This document shows, one piece after another, positions 26,912 to 36,563 of a DNA stretch of 64,000 bases. Below the pieces are notes generated by a model. It made no database searches, was not told the origin of the DNA, and saw only the letters and a program-made list of their open reading frames with translations. Source of the DNA: UBA961 sp041191145 (GTDB lineage: Bacteria > Bacteroidota > Ignavibacteria > Kapaibacteriales > UBA961); the NCBI GenBank assembly GCA_041191145.1, contig JBEEPK010000004.1:1-64000 (forward strand). The letters are read 5' to 3'. The first letter of the stretch is position 1, and every line of letters starts with the position of its first letter. Both the position numbers and the translations under genes were made by a program.

Positions 26912-29900
26912 TTATTCTTCGTCGAATCCTGCCATGTCATCGAACACATCTTCGCAATCATAAAGATGCTTTTGTCCGGAGAATCTTCCTTTTCCGCTTG
27001 TACTTTTCTCATCAGTGTTCATGGCTTTTTGTTCGAGAGTTGCACGAATGCCTGCATCTCTTTTACGAAGTTGTTCGTCGGTTTTTCTGTCGAAATATTT
27101 GCGACCATCCACATAGGTTTGTTCAACTCTAGAGAAGTTGGACAATGGGTTGCCTGACCATACAACGATATCTGCATCTTTGCCAATCTCAATTGAGCCA
27201 ATGCGATCATCCACTTTGAGAAGTTTGGCAGGATTGATTGTGACAAATTTCATAGCTTCTTCTTCGGAGACCGGACCATATTTCACTGACTTGCCGGCTT
27301 CTTGATTCAGTCTGCGGGCCATCTCGGCATCATCACTGTTAATGGCAACCGTTACGCCTTCTTCATGGAGAATTGCAGGGTTTTCCGGGATTGCATCATA
27401 CACTTCGAATTTATATGCCCACCAATCTGCAAAACTTGAAGCTCCAACTCCATGAACCTTCATTTCTTTTGCTAGCTTATATCCTTCGAGAATATGCGTG
27501 AAAGTATTGATCTTGAAACCAAATTCTTCCGCAAGTCTAATGAGCATGAGGATTTCGCTTTGTACATAGGAATGACAATGAATTTGTCGTTTTCCTCGAA
27601 TGATTTCAAGCAATGTTTCTAGTTGAATATCCTTGCGTGGAGGTAATTTTCCGGATGTTCCGGCTTCTTTCCATGCTTTTTCATATTCAAGTGCGGCGCG
27701 GAATCCATCACGCATGATTTCTTCCACACCCATTCTGGTTTGTGGATAGCGCGATGTGAAACGATCACCCCAATTCGCCTGTTTTACGTTTTCACCAAGT
27801 GCAAATTTGATTGTACCGGGAAAATCCATTTTCAATCCATCGGCATCATCACCCCAGCGAAGCTTGATGAGTTGTAATTGTCCGCCGATTGGATTGGCTG
27901 ATCCATGAAGCAAATGGCTTGCAGTAACGCCACCGGCAAGTTGACGATAGATATTGATATCATCGGGTTGCAAAACGTCACCGATTCGAACTTCCGCTGT
28001 CACAGCATGTGTGCCTTCATTCACTCCGGATTCAATTGCAATGTGAGAGTGCTCGTCAATGATACCAGGAGCCAAATGCTTTCCGGTTGCGTCAATAACC
28101 GTATCGGCTTTTTGCTGTAAATCTTTTGCAATAGCTGTGATTTTCCCACCTGAGATCAAGACATCAACACCTTTTAATATTCCTTCTTTTGCTGAAGTCC
28201 AAACTGTGGCATTTTTGAATAATACTGTTTTCTGAGTAGGAATGCTTTCAAGACCAAATGGTCCATCGGGGAAAACAATTGGATATGTTTTTGAAAGTGA
28301 ACCAAGTTTTTCTTGATTGTTTTTTTCTATGTATCCGCTATCTCGAATTGCGGTCCAAGCAATTTCTCGACCTGTAGGCAATAATGCAGTACCTCTCGCA
28401 TTTAAAGAGTCCATGAATCCAGTTGCTCGAATCATGCCAATTGCGCCGAGAGAATCGCCGGTAAAAGTGAAATGTACTTGTTTGCCTGACTGTGTGATTT
28501 TACAAGAGATTTTTACAGAATCCTTCAAGAGTGAAGCACTTGGAGCATCAATTTTTCCATCTATGTTCCATTGCATTTTCGGAAGTGATTCGGCTGTAAA
28601 TCTCCAGTATCCTCTCAAATCATATTCGGGTTTTTGTTGTATGACATGTTCTTCACCGGCAACAAATACCGAAGTGATTGAACCTGATTCAAAGAGATTC
28701 GCATCGGAAATGATAAGATTTGCAAAGGCTCCCGATTTGATAGTACCCGCCAAATCGTCTATTCCCCACATTTCTGCGGGAATCGTTGTGAGTGCGGCAA
28801 GTGCAGTTTCTTCTTTTAAGCCGTAACGAATTGCTTTGCGAAGATTCTTGAGGAAATCCGATTTGTCTTTCAATCCATGCATCGTGATTGCAAATTTCAC
28901 TCCAACAGAATCCAATGCGGCAGGATTAGAAGGCGCTGCATCCCATGCTTTCAATTCTGCAAGAGATACACCGGATGCATTTCTCAATGATTGCACATTG
29001 GGTGCGCCCGGAAATGCAATCGGAATGATCATCTTTGACTTTAATGATGCGATTTGAGATAGTCTGCGATATTCATAGCCACTGCCTTCATAAATCATAG
29101 AAAGACCAAACTCTTTGGCAATCTTTGATGCACGAAGAACGGAGTGTTCATTATTCGTTTCGAAAATTACCGGCGTTTTTCTTGAGATAATTCCGGCAAT
29201 TGCTTCGAGAGAAAAATTTGTTTCAGGAGCCTGTATTTTGGGATTTCTTGCAAATGCGGATTGTGCTTCTGCATACCATTGACCATCCAAAAAGGCCTGT
29301 CTGAGCAATGCAATGCTGCCCATCATTGCTGAGGGGTATGCATTGCGAGAATTACCTTTTTTGAAGGACATCCATTGTGAAATATCTGGTTTTACAATCA
29401 CCTCATTCGCTGTGCCGGCTCTTGCCAATACAAGTGCCGAAGTTCCGCGCATGATGCCATCCATGGAATTAACATGAGCCATGCAAAAACCTTGTTTATA
29501 CAATTCGGATGCAGACTTTTCATCAATCCCAAGTGTATTCGCAATATTCATTTCAGGCTTGATCGCCTCATTCCAGTAACGAGCTCCACGATTCAATGAT
29601 CCTGGTTTCTCAACTTCATCTTCACCCTCGGCAGAAAATGCAGGTCCTTTCTTTTGAGAATTCCCTGATCCTGCTGATGAATATGATTCAATGAAACCGG
29701 CATATACATAAGCTCCATTCAATGAACGAACTGTTGCACCAACAGGAATAACAATCTGTGCACCTGCAGCTTCAATTCTATCATTTCTAATGATAATAGT
29801 TGCATTTCTGATGATTCTGCCTGGTTCGGGTATGAGCGTACATTGAGTTAAAGCAATGTACTTTAAGGGCTTGTCACGCAAACCATCAATTGATTTGCTC

Positions 29901-29998
29901 TGCATCAGAGGTTGTGCAAATGCGTGAAATTCACTTGTAATCCATGCAATGCAAACAAAAAGCATGAATCGGAGAAGAGAATGAATCTTTGTGGACAT
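26912..29998 (-). CDS. Giant secreted protein with two amidohydrolase-like domains
   Basis: A 1028-residue protein with a signal peptide (MLFVCIAWITSEFHAFA/QPL). Residues about 45-460 resemble an amidohydrolase, but where the metal HxH motif is expected the sequence reads AGFIESYSS, so this half is probably inactive. After a beta-rich insert (about 470-570), residues 590-990 form a second amidohydrolase with intact metal sites: LAPGIIDEHSHIA, HCHSYVQSE, FTHILEG and INSDDAE. It ends in IEIGKDADIVVWSGNPL and a charged tail. Similar long proteins occur in Bacteroidota with an unknown, possibly peptidase or cyclic-amide-hydrolysing role. It is monocistronic, with its own terminator. Confidence 0.87.
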   Translation of the reverse strand: MSTKIHSLLRFMLFVCIAWITSEFHAFAQPLMQSKSIDGLRDKPLKYIALTQCTLIPEPGRIIRNATIIIRNDRIEAAGAQIVIPVGATVRSLNGAYVYAGFIESYSSAGSGNSQKKGPAFSAEGEDEVEKPGSLNRGARYWNEAIKPEMNIANTLGIDEKSASELYKQGFCMAHVNSMDGIMRGTSALVLARAGTANEVIVKPDISQWMSFKKGNSRNAYPSAMMGSIALLRQAFLDGQWYAEAQSAFARNPKIQAPETNFSLEAIAGIISRKTPVIFETNNEHSVLRASKIAKEFGLSMIYEGSGYEYRRLSQIASLKSKMIIPIAFPGAPNVQSLRNASGVSLAELKAWDAAPSNPAALDSVGVKFAITMHGLKDKSDFLKNLRKAIRYGLKEETALAALTTIPAEMWGIDDLAGTIKSGAFANLIISDANLFESGSITSVFVAGEEHVIQQKPEYDLRGYWRFTAESLPKMQWNIDGKIDAPSASLLKDSVKISCKITQSGKQVHFTFTGDSLGAIGMIRATGFMDSLNARGTALLPTGREIAWTAIRDSGYIEKNNQEKLGSLSKTYPIVFPDGPFGLESIPTQKTVLFKNATVWTSAKEGILKGVDVLISGGKITAIAKDLQQKADTVIDATGKHLAPGIIDEHSHIAIESGVNEGTHAVTAEVRIGDVLQPDDINIYRQLAGGVTASHLLHGSANPIGGQLQLIKLRWGDDADGLKMDFPGTIKFALGENVKQANWGDRFTSRYPQTRMGVEEIMRDGFRAALEYEKAWKEAGTSGKLPPRKDIQLETLLEIIRGKRQIHCHSYVQSEILMLIRLAEEFGFKINTFTHILEGYKLAKEMKVHGVGASSFADWWAYKFEVYDAIPENPAILHEEGVTVAINSDDAEMARRLNQEAGKSVKYGPVSEEEAMKFVTINPAKLLKVDDRIGSIEIGKDADIVVWSGNPLSNFSRVEQTYVDGRKYFDRKTDEQLRKRDAGIRATLEQKAMNTDEKSTSGKGRFSGQKHLYDCEDVFDDMAGFDEE

Positions 29999-30087
29999 CG
30001 TATTGAAATCCTTGTCTATTTGATTATTGGAGGGGCAAAATACTAAAAATGAATGATGTCAGCGATGCTTGTTACATACATTTTCAT

Positions 30088-30120
30088 AATAAAAAACCCG
30101 CTCTTCAAAAGAAAAGCGGG
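30088..30120 (-). terminator. Rho-independent terminator after tRNA-Asp
   Basis: CCCGCTTTTC and GAAGAGCGGG (30097-30120, minus strand) form the stem, followed by TTTTTTATTATG. It ends the tRNA-Ala/tRNA-Asp transcript. The remaining bases 29999-30087 hold nothing recognisable. Confidence 0.9.
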
Positions 30121-30126
30121 CTTCTG

Positions 30127-30200
30127 CGGGACCGACGAGGCTCGAACTCGCGACCTCTGCCTTGACAGGGCAGCGCTCTAACCAGCTGAGCTACGATCCC
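30127..30200 (-). tRNA. tRNA-Asp(GTC)
   Basis: A 74-base cloverleaf: acceptor GGGATCG/CGGTCCC with discriminator G, anticodon arm CTGCC-CTGTCAA-GGCAG and T arm with GTTCGAGCC. Anticodon GTC decodes Asp, and G73 is an Asp identity base. No CCA encoded. Confidence 0.96.
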
Positions 30201-30217
30201 AAGACTATGTTTGAATG

Positions 30218-30290
<73 letters not shown>

Positions 30291-30307
30291 GTTGCAAACG
30301 CGAGCGA

Positions 30308-30338
30308 CAAAATTAGGGTCATTTAACCGAAAAACCAA
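30308..30338 (-). promoter_or_regulatory. Bacteroidota-type promoter for the tRNA-Ala/Asp unit
   Basis: On the minus strand TTG (30336-30338), a 20-base spacer and TAATTTTG (30308-30315) match the TTG-N19/21-TAnnTTTG consensus, 17 bases before tRNA-Ala. Confidence 0.7.
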
Positions 30339-30509
30339 ACTGTTTTTTTATTTAAAAGTAAATTCATTTGAAAAGTGATTGAAATGCATAATGAAAAGCC
30401 CTGAACTCTCCTGTTTTTTTGATAGTTTTGCTTTGTGATTATAAGTTGGTTAGTACAAAAAAACTTCCTTTTTACTTAATCACTTGTGATGTACCACATG
30501 AGATGATGG

Positions 30510-31607
30510 ATGATGATTCTTGAACTTCTTTTGCTCATAGCTTGCTTTGGGCTTAGTGCATTCAATGCCATGTCAAGGTCTGCCCTTACGGAGTTGACCC
30601 CACAATTCTTGGATGCATTTGAAGCAATAAAGCCTGATAGAGCAGGGTTCCTCATCAAACTTCGCTCCACAAATGCAGATCAGGCTCGAATCTCATTGCT
30701 CATAATGGATGCACTGATCTTGATCATGATTGGTGCAATGACATTTTCTTGGACAAATTCCAGTTTTGAAGAACCACTGGCAGAAATACCTGCAATCGCA
30801 ATTTCACTGCTCTTGGTTATTATTATCAAGACATTGACATCTGCTATTGGGGAGCGTTATGCAGAGAGACTTACCACTTCGACTGTAGTTTACCTTAGAT
30901 TTCTTTCGCTAGCATTTTATCCTCTGTCAATAATACTTGGTCGTCTTGGTAGATTGATTAATCCGCCGATGACTGAATCTGAGCAAAGAGAGGAATTTGA
31001 TGCTCTCGTAGATACCGCTCGTGAGGAGGGAACTCTCGATGATGGTGAATATAGAATCTTTAAAAGCATCATGAATTTCAGTGAAATTCGTGTAGGCGAT
31101 ATAATGACCCCGAGATCTGTTGTATTTAGCGTTCCATCTACGAAAACAGTGGCAGAAGTTGCTTTATTACCTGAATTGCAAATGTATTCTCGATTCCCGG
31201 TTTGGGAAGGAGACTCCATCGATGGCGTAATCGGATATGCCCTCACAAAGGATGTTCTTCGCGCCGCTCTTGACGGTAGAAGAAATCGCACGCTCGACAG
31301 ATTGGTGCGCCAAGCGAATTTCATTCCTGATAATGCCACACTCGAAAAAGCTCTCGAGCAATTTCTTCAAGGTAGACAACATATGTTTGTTGTTGTTGAT
31401 GAATATGGTGGAATCGAGGGTTTGGTGACTATGGAAGATGTATTGGAAACAATGCTAGGCACTGAGATCATGGATGAAGCCGATAGAGTCGTGGACTTGC
31501 GTGATCTTGCTAAATCTCGAAGAGATAAACGCGTTGCCGAGTATCAGGAAAGAGACTTGTTGAATAAACAAGAAACCGATGAAGACAATGATTCCGAAGA
31601 AGAATGA
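30510..31607 (+). CDS. CNNM/CorC-type membrane protein with paired CBS domains
   Basis: A 365-residue protein of the hemolysin C/CorC/CNNM family. Residues 1-140 are a DUF21 membrane domain with several helices (LELLLLIACFGLSAFNAMSRSALT, AISLLLVIIIKTLTSAIGERYAE). Residues about 185-330 contain two CBS domains (VGDIMTPRSVVFSVPSTKTV, MFVVVDEYGGIEGLVTMEDVLETMLG) that normally sense adenine nucleotides. A charged, acidic tail ends the protein. The long C-terminal CorC_HlyC domain seems absent. Relatives act in Mg2+/Co2+ or other ion transport; the ligand here is unknown. The stop overlaps the next gene by four bases. Confidence 0.88.
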   Translation: MMILELLLLIACFGLSAFNAMSRSALTELTPQFLDAFEAIKPDRAGFLIKLRSTNADQARISLLIMDALILIMIGAMTFSWTNSSFEEPLAEIPAIAISLLLVIIIKTLTSAIGERYAERLTTSTVVYLRFLSLAFYPLSIILGRLGRLINPPMTESEQREEFDALVDTAREEGTLDDGEYRIFKSIMNFSEIRVGDIMTPRSVVFSVPSTKTVAEVALLPELQMYSRFPVWEGDSIDGVIGYALTKDVLRAALDGRRNRTLDRLVRQANFIPDNATLEKALEQFLQGRQHMFVVVDEYGGIEGLVTMEDVLETMLGTEIMDEADRVVDLRDLAKSRRDKRVAEYQERDLLNKQETDEDNDSEEE

Positions 31608-32005
31608 TCGTAAAAAAAATCATATCAACTCTCCTTTTAAGCATGCTCATACTCACCATGAGTGGTGCTCCAATGCTTCTTCATCATTGTTGCGGTGAAT
31701 TAGAGTCTATATCTTTTTCACTCGATCATCAAGATGAATGCTGTAAGCAATCATTTTCAGATATCATTATTGATGCACCGGCATGTTGCGAAGATGAGAT
31801 CATCGAAACAGCATTGAATCTCGAAGGATTTCCGCATACAGTATCCATTCTGTTTATTTCCCCAATGATCGAAATACTGGAATATTGGAAATCTGATATA
31901 CACTCACTTGAACAATCTACCCTTCTTCTTGCCTCCTTTTTAACTTTTTCTTCCACCTCATCTCTGTTTCAAGACCGAACTGATCTCTGCATATTTCGAA
32001 TATAG
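31604..32005 (+). CDS. HYC_CC_PP-like small cysteine-rich exported protein
   Basis: A 133-residue protein with a hydrophobic leader (IISTLLLSMLILTMSGAPMLL), then HHCCGELESISF, a DECCKQSF pair and a PACCEDEI pair. This His/Cys order matches the HYC_CC_PP family seen directly upstream of TonB-dependent receptors in Bacteroidota. The paired cysteines suggest metal binding (copper is a guess) and/or membrane attachment. A second hydrophobic stretch follows (TVSILFISPMIEIL, LLLASFLTF). It overlaps the CBS-domain gene by ATGA and is followed 58 bases later by a TonB receptor, so the three are probably one operon. Confidence 0.72.
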   Translation: MIVKKIISTLLLSMLILTMSGAPMLLHHCCGELESISFSLDHQDECCKQSFSDIIIDAPACCEDEIIETALNLEGFPHTVSILFISPMIEILEYWKSDIHSLEQSTLLLASFLTFSSTSSLFQDRTDLCIFRI

Positions 32006-32063
32006 AATGCTGTGATTCATTATCGATTATCATTAGTATTCATTAATATTCAAGAGAACATTT

Positions 32064-34274
32064 ATGTACAGATATTTCAGAATCATGCTCTCCGCATGGT
32101 TATGTGGTTTTGTCTTTGCACCCGCTTTCTCTCAACAAGATACCATTCGAGGCATTGTATTGAGTTCTATAGACTCAACACGATTGCCGGGTGCAACAAT
32201 AATTTGGAAAAATTCCAGCAGTGGTGTGAGAGCTGATCAGCAAGGACAATTCTCAATCATAAGATCAACTTCATCTCAAATTGAATTGATCATTTCTTCT
32301 GTGGGCTATGCCAAGGACACAATTGAAATCAAACAATATCAATCCGGTGAAATAATTCGCATTGCACTTGTTCCGGATGCACGATCGGAATCAGTCATTG
32401 TTGAAGAATCAGGACTGCAATCCATAACGAAAGCTGAAATCAAAACAGAAAAAATATCTTCCAGGCAGTTACGCGAATCTGCTTGTTGTTCTCTTGCGGA
32501 ATCCTTCGAGCGAAGTCCATCCGTTGAAGTTTCCTATGCCGATGCTGCAACAGGAGCAAAGGTCATTCAATTGCTCGGTCTGAAAGGTATGTATACCCAA
32601 ACACTGCAGGAAGCAATTCCAGGATTGAAAGGTCTTGCCCTGCCATATGGTATGGATCTCATACCCGGCGCATTTCTGGAATCAATAAGCATCTCAAAGG
32701 GCGCTGCATCTGTCATGAATGGATATGAAGGAGTTGCAGGACTAATAAATATCGAGATGCTCAAACCTATCATGTCACCGAGATTTTTTGTTAATGCCTA
32801 TGTGAATCAAATGCAACGCTATGAGTTGAATTTGGCATCTGCATTTGAACCCGTGAATGGTCTTCATGCCATGCTTATGGTACATGGAAGCACATTTAAT
32901 CAAGAAATGGATGGCAATAATGATGGATATATTGATATGCCTCTTTTTGATAAAATGAATGCAACTTTCCGCATGGAATATTTGAAGAATGATATCGAAT
33001 ATCAATTCATGGGAAGATATGTTAATGATGAACATCGTGGCGGAATGACTAATGGTTTCGCTGAATCGCAGGGCATAAATGATGTGTTCAAAAGCAATAC
33101 AATGCTCGAGCGATTTGAATTTATGTCCAAAATTGGATTCCTCGAATTAGATAATCCATTTGCTGAATCATTCGCAATTCAAATGGCAGGATCACTTCAT
33201 TCCATGGATTCTGAATTCGGAATAAGAAATTATTCCGGAAAACAACAAAGCGGATTCATTAAAGCGATTGCCGTAAAGGAGATTGCCGATGAACATAAAT
33301 TGTGGTATGGCGTATCATATATGTATGATTCCTTTGATGAAAACTTCATGTCATTAGACAGAGATCGCATTGAATCTGTACCCGGCATATTCGCGGAAAA
33401 TACATTTACACCGAGTGAAGAGTTAACCATCGTTACTGGACTGAGAATAGATTATCATAATCTCTTCGGACTTATAGTAACCCCCAGAATGCATGTGAAA
33501 TATGAACCAATCGATAATATGCAAATGCGTTTGTCAGCCGGAAGTGGAATGCGCGTGGCGAATATCTTTGCCGATAATATGTCTTCATTCGTAAATAATC
33601 GAGCAATTATTATTGATTCAGTATTGAATCCCGAGAAGGCATGGAATTATGGCGCATCAATCACCTATTCCACAACAATACTTGGGCTGCCTTTTATATT
33701 TGATTCTGAACTCTATCAAACAAGATTTATCAATCAAGTGAATACAGATCTTGATGCTTCCGCACGCACACTTCGAATCGTGAATGATTCAATGGCTTAT
33801 GCAACTTCACTGATGCTTCAAATGCAAGTATTGCCCTGGACTGGTTTCAAAATGAATCTTGCTTGGCGATACAATGATATGTGGCAGATGAGTGATCAAA
33901 GAATGCAAAGAAGAATTATGGTGAGTCCTCACAGAGTATTGCTAACAATTTCTCAATCATTATTGAATGATCAACTGCAATGTGATGTCACAGGTATGTG
34001 GAATGGTGAGGGAAGGCTTCCTACGCTTCTCGAAAATCCTGAGGAATTTCGCATGAATGAGACATATCCTTCATTTATGCGATTGAATGCCCAATTGTCA
34101 TGGCGTACTCCTGCATTTGATATTTATCTCGGTGCTGAAAATATCATGAATACCCTTCAGAATCATGTGGTAATATCACCTGAGAATCCTCGAAGTCAGT
34201 ATTTCGAAGGATCGCTCGTTTGGGGTATGCTCGACAATCGCATGATCTATCTCGGCATGAGAGCTCAATTGTAA
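32064..34274 (+). CDS. TonB-dependent outer-membrane receptor
   Basis: A 736-residue receptor. It has a signal peptide (FRIMLSAWLCGFVFAPAFS/QQD) and a carboxypeptidase-like regulatory domain (DTIRGIVLSSIDSTRLPGATIIW, VRADQQGQFSI) typical of Bacteroidota receptors. A plug follows (ESFERSPSVEVSYADA, IPGLKGLALPYGMDLIPGAFLESISISKGAASVMNG), then a 22-strand-type barrel ending in MIYLGMRAQL. It lies beside an HYC_CC_PP protein, and in that context metal, especially copper, uptake is a reasonable but unproven idea. The ribE promoter element begins just after its stop. Confidence 0.9.
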   Translation: MYRYFRIMLSAWLCGFVFAPAFSQQDTIRGIVLSSIDSTRLPGATIIWKNSSSGVRADQQGQFSIIRSTSSQIELIISSVGYAKDTIEIKQYQSGEIIRIALVPDARSESVIVEESGLQSITKAEIKTEKISSRQLRESACCSLAESFERSPSVEVSYADAATGAKVIQLLGLKGMYTQTLQEAIPGLKGLALPYGMDLIPGAFLESISISKGAASVMNGYEGVAGLINIEMLKPIMSPRFFVNAYVNQMQRYELNLASAFEPVNGLHAMLMVHGSTFNQEMDGNNDGYIDMPLFDKMNATFRMEYLKNDIEYQFMGRYVNDEHRGGMTNGFAESQGINDVFKSNTMLERFEFMSKIGFLELDNPFAESFAIQMAGSLHSMDSEFGIRNYSGKQQSGFIKAIAVKEIADEHKLWYGVSYMYDSFDENFMSLDRDRIESVPGIFAENTFTPSEELTIVTGLRIDYHNLFGLIVTPRMHVKYEPIDNMQMRLSAGSGMRVANIFADNMSSFVNNRAIIIDSVLNPEKAWNYGASITYSTTILGLPFIFDSELYQTRFINQVNTDLDASARTLRIVNDSMAYATSLMLQMQVLPWTGFKMNLAWRYNDMWQMSDQRMQRRIMVSPHRVLLTISQSLLNDQLQCDVTGMWNGEGRLPTLLENPEEFRMNETYPSFMRLNAQLSWRTPAFDIYLGAENIMNTLQNHVVISPENPRSQYFEGSLVWGMLDNRMIYLGMRAQL

Positions 34275-34284
34275 GGAAAGTCAG

Positions 34285-34292
34285 TAATTTTG
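34285..34292 (+). promoter_or_regulatory. Bacteroidota-type -7 element for ribE-bshC
   Basis: TAATTTTG matches TAnnTTTG and lies 30 bases before the ribE start. The nearest upstream TTG is only 13 bases away, so the -33 box is not convincing. Confidence 0.45.
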
Positions 34293-34321
34293 CATGTCCT
34301 TATTCACAAATGGCATTTGCT

Positions 34322-34963
34322 ATGTTCACAGGTTTGATTGAAGAAATTGGAGCGATCACTAAAATTGAATCCAAAGGAAGTGGCTTGACATTGACCATCC
34401 GAGGAAACACCGTCATGAGTGATCTAGCGATTGATGATTCCATTTCCGTAAATGGTGCATGTCAAACAGCAATCGCAGTGCATGGAAATGAGTTTCGTGT
34501 GGATACTGTGCAAGAAACATTACTCAAGACTACGCTTGGCTCACTCAAAGTGGGTGATTCTGTAAATCTTGAGCGAGCATTGCAATTGAGCGATCGCTTA
34601 GGTGGGCATATAGTGCAAGGACATGTTGATTGCGTGGGAAGAGTACAGTCTATAGTGAATGTCTCCGGTGGTGGCTGGCAATTATGGATCACTTTCCCAA
34701 GTGAATATAGAAAATATGTTGTACCCGTTGGTTCAATATGCATCAATGGTGTGAGTCTGACTGTTGCAAGAGTGAAGGATAATACATGCATGATGGCAAT
34801 CATTCCGCATACATTGGCTGTGACAACCATTGGCACACTCACCGTGAATTCGCAAGTGAATCTTGAATTTGACATTCTTGGAAAATATGTTGAGAATATG
34901 ATCATGCATGGTGAAAAGAAAAGTTCGGTGTTTGATTCATATCTTGATCAGCCGGGAATGTGA
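34322..34963 (+). CDS. ribE: Riboflavin synthase alpha chain
   Basis: RibE combines two 6,7-dimethyl-8-ribityllumazines into riboflavin. The canonical start MFTGLIEEIGAI fixes the ATG at 34322 (213 residues), although the frame is open further upstream. Both internal repeats are visible: DSISVNGACQTAIAV with ERALQLSDRLGGHIVQGHVD in the first, and SICINGVSLTVARV with IPHTLAVTTIG in the second. The stop overlaps or abuts the bshC start, implying coupling. Confidence 0.95.
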   Translation: MFTGLIEEIGAITKIESKGSGLTLTIRGNTVMSDLAIDDSISVNGACQTAIAVHGNEFRVDTVQETLLKTTLGSLKVGDSVNLERALQLSDRLGGHIVQGHVDCVGRVQSIVNVSGGGWQLWITFPSEYRKYVVPVGSICINGVSLTVARVKDNTCMMAIIPHTLAVTTIGTLTVNSQVNLEFDILGKYVENMIMHGEKKSSVFDSYLDQPGM

Positions 34964-34965
34964 AC

Positions 34966-36561
34966 ATGAAATCAATTTCGCTTGATTCCGTACCCGGTCT
35001 GAACCCTTTCTTCATTGAAAGTGCCTCTTCAAAAGTGAATATCAATCCTGATTTGATGAAGGATAGAGCTGTGAGATTGGGTCCCGGTGCGGGTTCCATC
35101 ATTCAGCAAACAATGAGGAATATTTCGCTCAATGAAAAACAACAGCATGGATTGAATCAACTGTTATCCGGAAAAGCAGTTGCGATGATTACGGGTCAGC
35201 AACCCGGTTTTCTAGGTGGACCACTGTATTCATTGTATAAAGCAATGTCTTGTATTTCGCTTGCGGAAATGCATTCCACTGATGAATTGTCGATTGTTCC
35301 GATTTTTTGGATCGAAGACAATGATCATGATGGAGTTGAAGCAGGAACTGCATCGCTGATAGATCAATCAAGCGCAGTACATACCATCCACTGCGATGAG
35401 ATTGAACACCTTCAAACACATATTCCGATTTGTGAAAGAATATTTTCTAGTGATGTTTCTAATCTGATTGAGAGTATTTCACAATACTTACCGAATTCAG
35501 AGTATGGACTACAGATAAAACAAGAAATCAACGAGTTATATCAATCCGGAAAAAATTGGTCTGAATCATTTCTCGAGTATATGCAAGAGCGATGCGGTGA
35601 ATTCGGATTACTTTTCTTTTCGTCATCGATTGCTCGGAAAGAAGGATTGTTCAAAGAGAGAATATTACATGAGATTTCACATTCGGGTGAATTGCAACAA
35701 TTGGTTCTCGAAGCAAATGAATCATTGATGAAAAGAGGAATGAAGATTCAGGCGGAAGCAGGAATCATCAATGCATTCTATCATGATGATTCGGGCAGAC
35801 ATAAAATTGATATAGATGAATTCGGACATATAAAACTTGGCGAAGGTATTTTGTCAAAAGATGAGTGCATCAAACTGATACAAGCGCATCCTGAAAAATT
35901 CTCACCTTCCGTTTTGCTTAGACCTCTCATTCAGGATTCAATCATTCCAACGATCGGCATGATTGTCGGACCAGGTGAGTTTGGGTATATGTCGCAATTG
36001 AAACTTGCATATTCCGCATTGAACATTTCAATGCCTCAATTGCATGGCAGACATTCAGTCACTATTCTCATTCCATCGATTTCGAAATATCTGTCAAAAC
36101 ATGAGTTTGAGCCGAACTTTTTCATGCGCATCATGAATGAAATCGAGCAGGATCTTTCTGCTAGATTCGCTCATGATGCTGAAACTGATGCATTGGTGCA
36201 TGAATTGCGTTCTTCTGTGCAACATTCACTGAGTAACATATCAAAACATGCCGAAACGATCGATTCGTCATTGCGAGGAGCGGTTTCCGCAACCGAACAT
36301 GGAATTGAAAAGTTGATTGATGGAATGCAGAAAAAGATGGTTTCATCATTGAAGAAAAAGCAAGATATGCTTTTTGGGAAGGCGCATGAAGCTCATGCAT
36401 GGATCTATCCTCACAATCATCTTCAGGAGAGATTATTGAGTAGCATGACAGTAGAAGCAAGAATAGGGAAGGAAATGTTTAGGGATATTCTCATTGCAAT
36501 CAAAAATGCATCAAGGGACATGCATATATTGATTGATGTGAATGAAATGAAATCATTCTGA
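34966..36561 (+). CDS. bshC: Bacillithiol biosynthesis cysteine-adding enzyme BshC
   Basis: BshC adds cysteine to glucosaminyl-malate in the last step of bacillithiol synthesis, the low-molecular-weight thiol used instead of glutathione. The hallmark ITGQQPGFLGGPLYSLYKA, WIEDNDHD and the later RPLIQDSIIPTIGMIVGPGEFGYMSQL are present. The length of about 531 residues and the coiled-coil helices near 420-480 also fit. GTG 34960 or ATG 34966 may be the start. It ends two bases from the convergent polyprenyl synthase gene. BshA and BshB are not in the window. Confidence 0.95.
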   Translation: MKSISLDSVPGLNPFFIESASSKVNINPDLMKDRAVRLGPGAGSIIQQTMRNISLNEKQQHGLNQLLSGKAVAMITGQQPGFLGGPLYSLYKAMSCISLAEMHSTDELSIVPIFWIEDNDHDGVEAGTASLIDQSSAVHTIHCDEIEHLQTHIPICERIFSSDVSNLIESISQYLPNSEYGLQIKQEINELYQSGKNWSESFLEYMQERCGEFGLLFFSSSIARKEGLFKERILHEISHSGELQQLVLEANESLMKRGMKIQAEAGIINAFYHDDSGRHKIDIDEFGHIKLGEGILSKDECIKLIQAHPEKFSPSVLLRPLIQDSIIPTIGMIVGPGEFGYMSQLKLAYSALNISMPQLHGRHSVTILIPSISKYLSKHEFEPNFFMRIMNEIEQDLSARFAHDAETDALVHELRSSVQHSLSNISKHAETIDSSLRGAVSATEHGIEKLIDGMQKKMVSSLKKKQDMLFGKAHEAHAWIYPHNHLQERLLSSMTVEARIGKEMFRDILIAIKNASRDMHILIDVNEMKSF

Positions 36562-36563
36562 AA

